From assembly GCA_021203945.1 (NCBI GenBank), contig JAJQAF010000314.1:1-8443 (forward strand): DNA of 8,443 nt. Reading direction: 5' to 3'. A program made the position numbers and the translations under genes. This document shows, piece after piece, positions 7,059-8,443 of this stretch. The notes below the pieces were generated by a model. That model ran no database searches and was not told the DNA's origin. It saw nothing but the letters and a program-made list of their open reading frames with translations. Origin of the DNA: Campylobacter sp. GTDB lineage: Bacteria > Campylobacterota > Campylobacteria > Campylobacterales > Campylobacteraceae. The number at the start of each line of letters is the position of its first letter. Position 1 is the stretch's first letter.

Positions 7059-7850
7059 TTATTTTTCGTCTTGATTAAACCTATCAACTCTAATTATATC
7101 GCTACCTTTATAAAAAGTCTTACTTTGAATGATATTGTTTTTATAAGTGGCTATATAATCCTCTTTCGTTTTGTCATCCAACACTATAGCCTCTTGCAAA
7201 TTTCCATATTTGTCAAACGCTTCAAACTTTACAGGTTCGTTATTTTGGAAAAATATCTTGTTTTTTAACGTTCCGTCCTCACGATAGGAAAAAAACTCGT
7301 CTAGTTTATCGTTTTTAAAATTTGCCTTGCTTTTTAATTGCTCGTTTTCATACCATAATAGATATTCGCCATTTCTTTTATCTCCTATATATGTGGCTTG
7401 ACGTTTTTTTGTTCCGTTTTGATAAAATTCGGTTATGCTTCCGTCTCGCATACCCTCTTTTGTCTGACCTACCAGTTTTATAGCGCCGTTTTCATACCAT
7501 TCAAGCGCTTTTCCGTCGGAGATACTGTTTTTAAATTCCAATTCGGCTTGTTTTTGTCCGTTACTATAAAATATGGTTCGAACTCCGTTTATTTTACCAT
7601 TTACTATGTCTTGAGCGACTCTAACCAGCCCGTTTTTGTAGTATATGTTTTTACCTGTAAAATAACTCGGGTTAGAGATATTAAAAAATACATTATGAAC
7701 GCGAAGAACCTTTGCCTCATATCCTCTTTTATCTATACCGTCGGATATGTTTTTATATGTCAAAAAGGCTAGATATGATATTGCTATCATAAAAAATATA
7801 ACTAAAAATATTTTTCTTTTTGAGAAGGCTGATTTGCTTTGAAGCGCCAT
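7059..7850 (-). CDS. Membrane-anchored MORN-2/YwqK-type repeat protein
   Basis: The protein has 263 residues with one membrane segment near the N-terminus (residues about 14-31, FLVIFFMIAISYLAFLTY) after a basic start, so the rest is expected in the periplasm. From about residue 68 there are six or seven repeats of roughly 23 residues built on the pattern YxNGxxKxxxxxxxxxxxG: YYKNG (70), FYSNGQKQ (94), WYENGAIK (118), FYQNGTKK (142), WYENEQLK (166) and YREDGTLK (189). The repeats are the MORN-2 variant found in proteins annotated as YwqK-family antitoxins. The start ATG at 7850 has AAGGAG six bases upstream. The gene sits between two small unknown genes and vgrG, 15 bases before vgrG, in the same operon. 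A role as immunity protein for another cargo or as an assembly partner of VgrG is possible; neither is shown by the sequence. Confidence 0.85.
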   Translation of the reverse strand: MALQSKSAFSKRKIFLVIFFMIAISYLAFLTYKNISDGIDKRGYEAKVLRVHNVFFNISNPSYFTGKNIYYKNGLVRVAQDIVNGKINGVRTIFYSNGQKQAELEFKNSISDGKALEWYENGAIKLVGQTKEGMRDGSITEFYQNGTKKRQATYIGDKRNGEYLLWYENEQLKSKANFKNDKLDEFFSYREDGTLKNKIFFQNNEPVKFEAFDKYGNLQEAIVLDDKTKEDYIATYKNNIIQSKTFYKGSDIIRVDRFNQDEK

Positions 7851-7866
7851 TTTGTCTCCTTGCTTT

Positions 7867-8112
7867 TTAATTTATATCGCTTGCGGCTATTTTATATTCT
7901 TCTTGAAACTCTTCTTTTTCCGTTTTTGCTAACGTATAGTTATTTATATCGTTTATTATTCCTACGGGCTTAACGGCTCTACCTACTATACTATTAGATG
8001 CTTTTCCTATATCTTCTTGGTTTTCTATAAATTTCCCCCAAGCCCCGTCTATAGCCGCACCGGTATTGCCTATAGTATCAGTTACCGCCTTGCTTATATT
8101 GTTATCGTTCAT
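7867..8112 (-). CDS. Small protein of unknown function (81 residues)
   Basis: I do not recognise this gene. The product is small and soluble-looking, with a Gly/Ala-containing amphipathic N-terminal half (TIGNTGAAIDGAWGKFIENQ), a central GRAVKPVGIINDINNY segment and a charged, helical end (EKEEFQEEYKI). The central segment resembles linker or helical stretches of polymorphic toxins, but that is only an impression. The ATG at 8112 lies two bases after the stop of the upstream gene and has only a weak site (AAAG), so translation is probably coupled. It ends 16 bases before the MORN-repeat gene. Its position directly before a possible immunity protein allows a small effector or a truncated effector start. 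Confidence 0.6.
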   Translation of the reverse strand: MNDNNISKAVTDTIGNTGAAIDGAWGKFIENQEDIGKASNSIVGRAVKPVGIINDINNYTLAKTEKEEFQEEYKIAASDIN

Positions 8113-8114
8113 AT

Positions 8115-8443
8115 TTATGCTTTAAAATAAAATTTACATATATGGGATTTGGGAACAACAACATAGTGATGGAGACGAAAAAGAAAGAGACGGCTTGATA
8201 ATATAGGTTTTTTAAAGACAAAAAGATTTTTATTTTTTATCTTATAATAAAACACGCCAAACAATCCGTTATTAAATAAGTCATATTTAAAATTATATTT
8301 GGCAAACATCCACGCAAACGCAATCCCCACTATAAACATATACGAAGTATAAAATTTAGCAAGCTGAGGTATATTGCTTTTATATTCGATCTGCTCTATA
8401 GCCGGAATAAAATTCATAAAATATTTTAAAAAAGGAAATTTGC
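8115..8443 (-). CDS. Small membrane protein of unknown function (start probably off window)
   Basis: I do not recognise this protein. An ATG at 8417 would give 100 residues, but no ribosome binding site precedes it (the upstream bases are T/A-rich without a purine block), and the frame stays open to the right edge (KFPFLKYF before the Met). The true start may therefore lie outside the window. One membrane segment is visible (FYTSYMFIVGIAFAWMFAKY, about residues 22-41 counted from that ATG), followed by a basic, aromatic-rich tail (FVFKKPILSSRLFLFRLHHY). The tail is unusual enough that a frameshift or decayed gene is also possible. The stop codon is two bases from the ATG of the next gene, indicating one transcript. 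Confidence 0.45.
   Translation of the reverse strand, partial: KFPFLKYFMNFIPAIEQIEYKSNIPQLAKFYTSYMFIVGIAFAWMFAKYNFKYDLFNNGLFGVFYYKIKNKNLFVFKKPILSSRLFLFRLHHYVVVPKSHICKFYFKA

Noticed and set aside
7071..7772. Plus-strand ORFs 7071-7268 and 7398-7772
   Set aside because: Antisense to the MORN-repeat gene; their regular pattern simply mirrors its repeats.
1..8443. PAAR, Hcp, adaptor, insertion sequence, tRNA, CRISPR or terminator hairpin
   Set aside because: I saw no matching motif, inverted-repeat ends, repeat array or GC-rich hairpin followed by T run; gaps between genes are 1 to about 28 bases.

Overview
The window is a compact, AT-rich gene array read entirely on the minus strand (right to left), with no non-coding gap longer than about 30 bases. 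It is an accessory type VI secretion system (T6SS) locus built around a vgrG spike gene. The A+T-rich codon use, the VgrG type and the single-direction packing fit Campylobacterota, most likely a Campylobacter species. That assignment is inference from style, as no rRNA or tRNA marker is present.

Right part (8443 to 7059). Two small unrecognised genes are nearly overlapping: a membrane protein whose start probably lies outside the window, and an 81-residue protein. They are followed by a membrane-anchored protein built of MORN-2/YwqK-type repeats. Centre (7043 to 4461): a full-length 860-residue VgrG with gp27-like, gp5 OB-fold and beta-helix needle regions.

Left part (4432 to 1). This is the most interesting section. 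Two exported proteins carry an LprI-type lysozyme-inhibitor domain (DUF1311) and alternate with lysozyme-type sequence. A very long ORF (734 codons in the window, still open at base 1) begins with a pesticin/T4-type muramidase domain with the motif VTIGYGLD. Upstream of the second LprI gene lies an N-terminal stub of a different lysozyme-like gene, then a 52-bp copy of the vgrG 3' end. The first LprI gene begins with a short leader resembling the start of the large lysozyme, and the expected ATG of its signal peptide is ATA.

Reading of the system: VgrG is the delivery spike, the long lysozyme-domain protein is the probable peptidoglycan-degrading cargo, and the periplasmic LprI-like proteins are probable immunity proteins. 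The two stubs and the copied vgrG tail suggest that earlier effector genes were lost or replaced while their immunity genes stayed. The result would be an orphan-immunity array in which remnants are effector starts rather than effector ends. Delivery, muramidase activity and immunity are all inferred from sequence. No PAAR, DUF4123/Tap-type adaptor, hcp or core T6SS gene is visible here.
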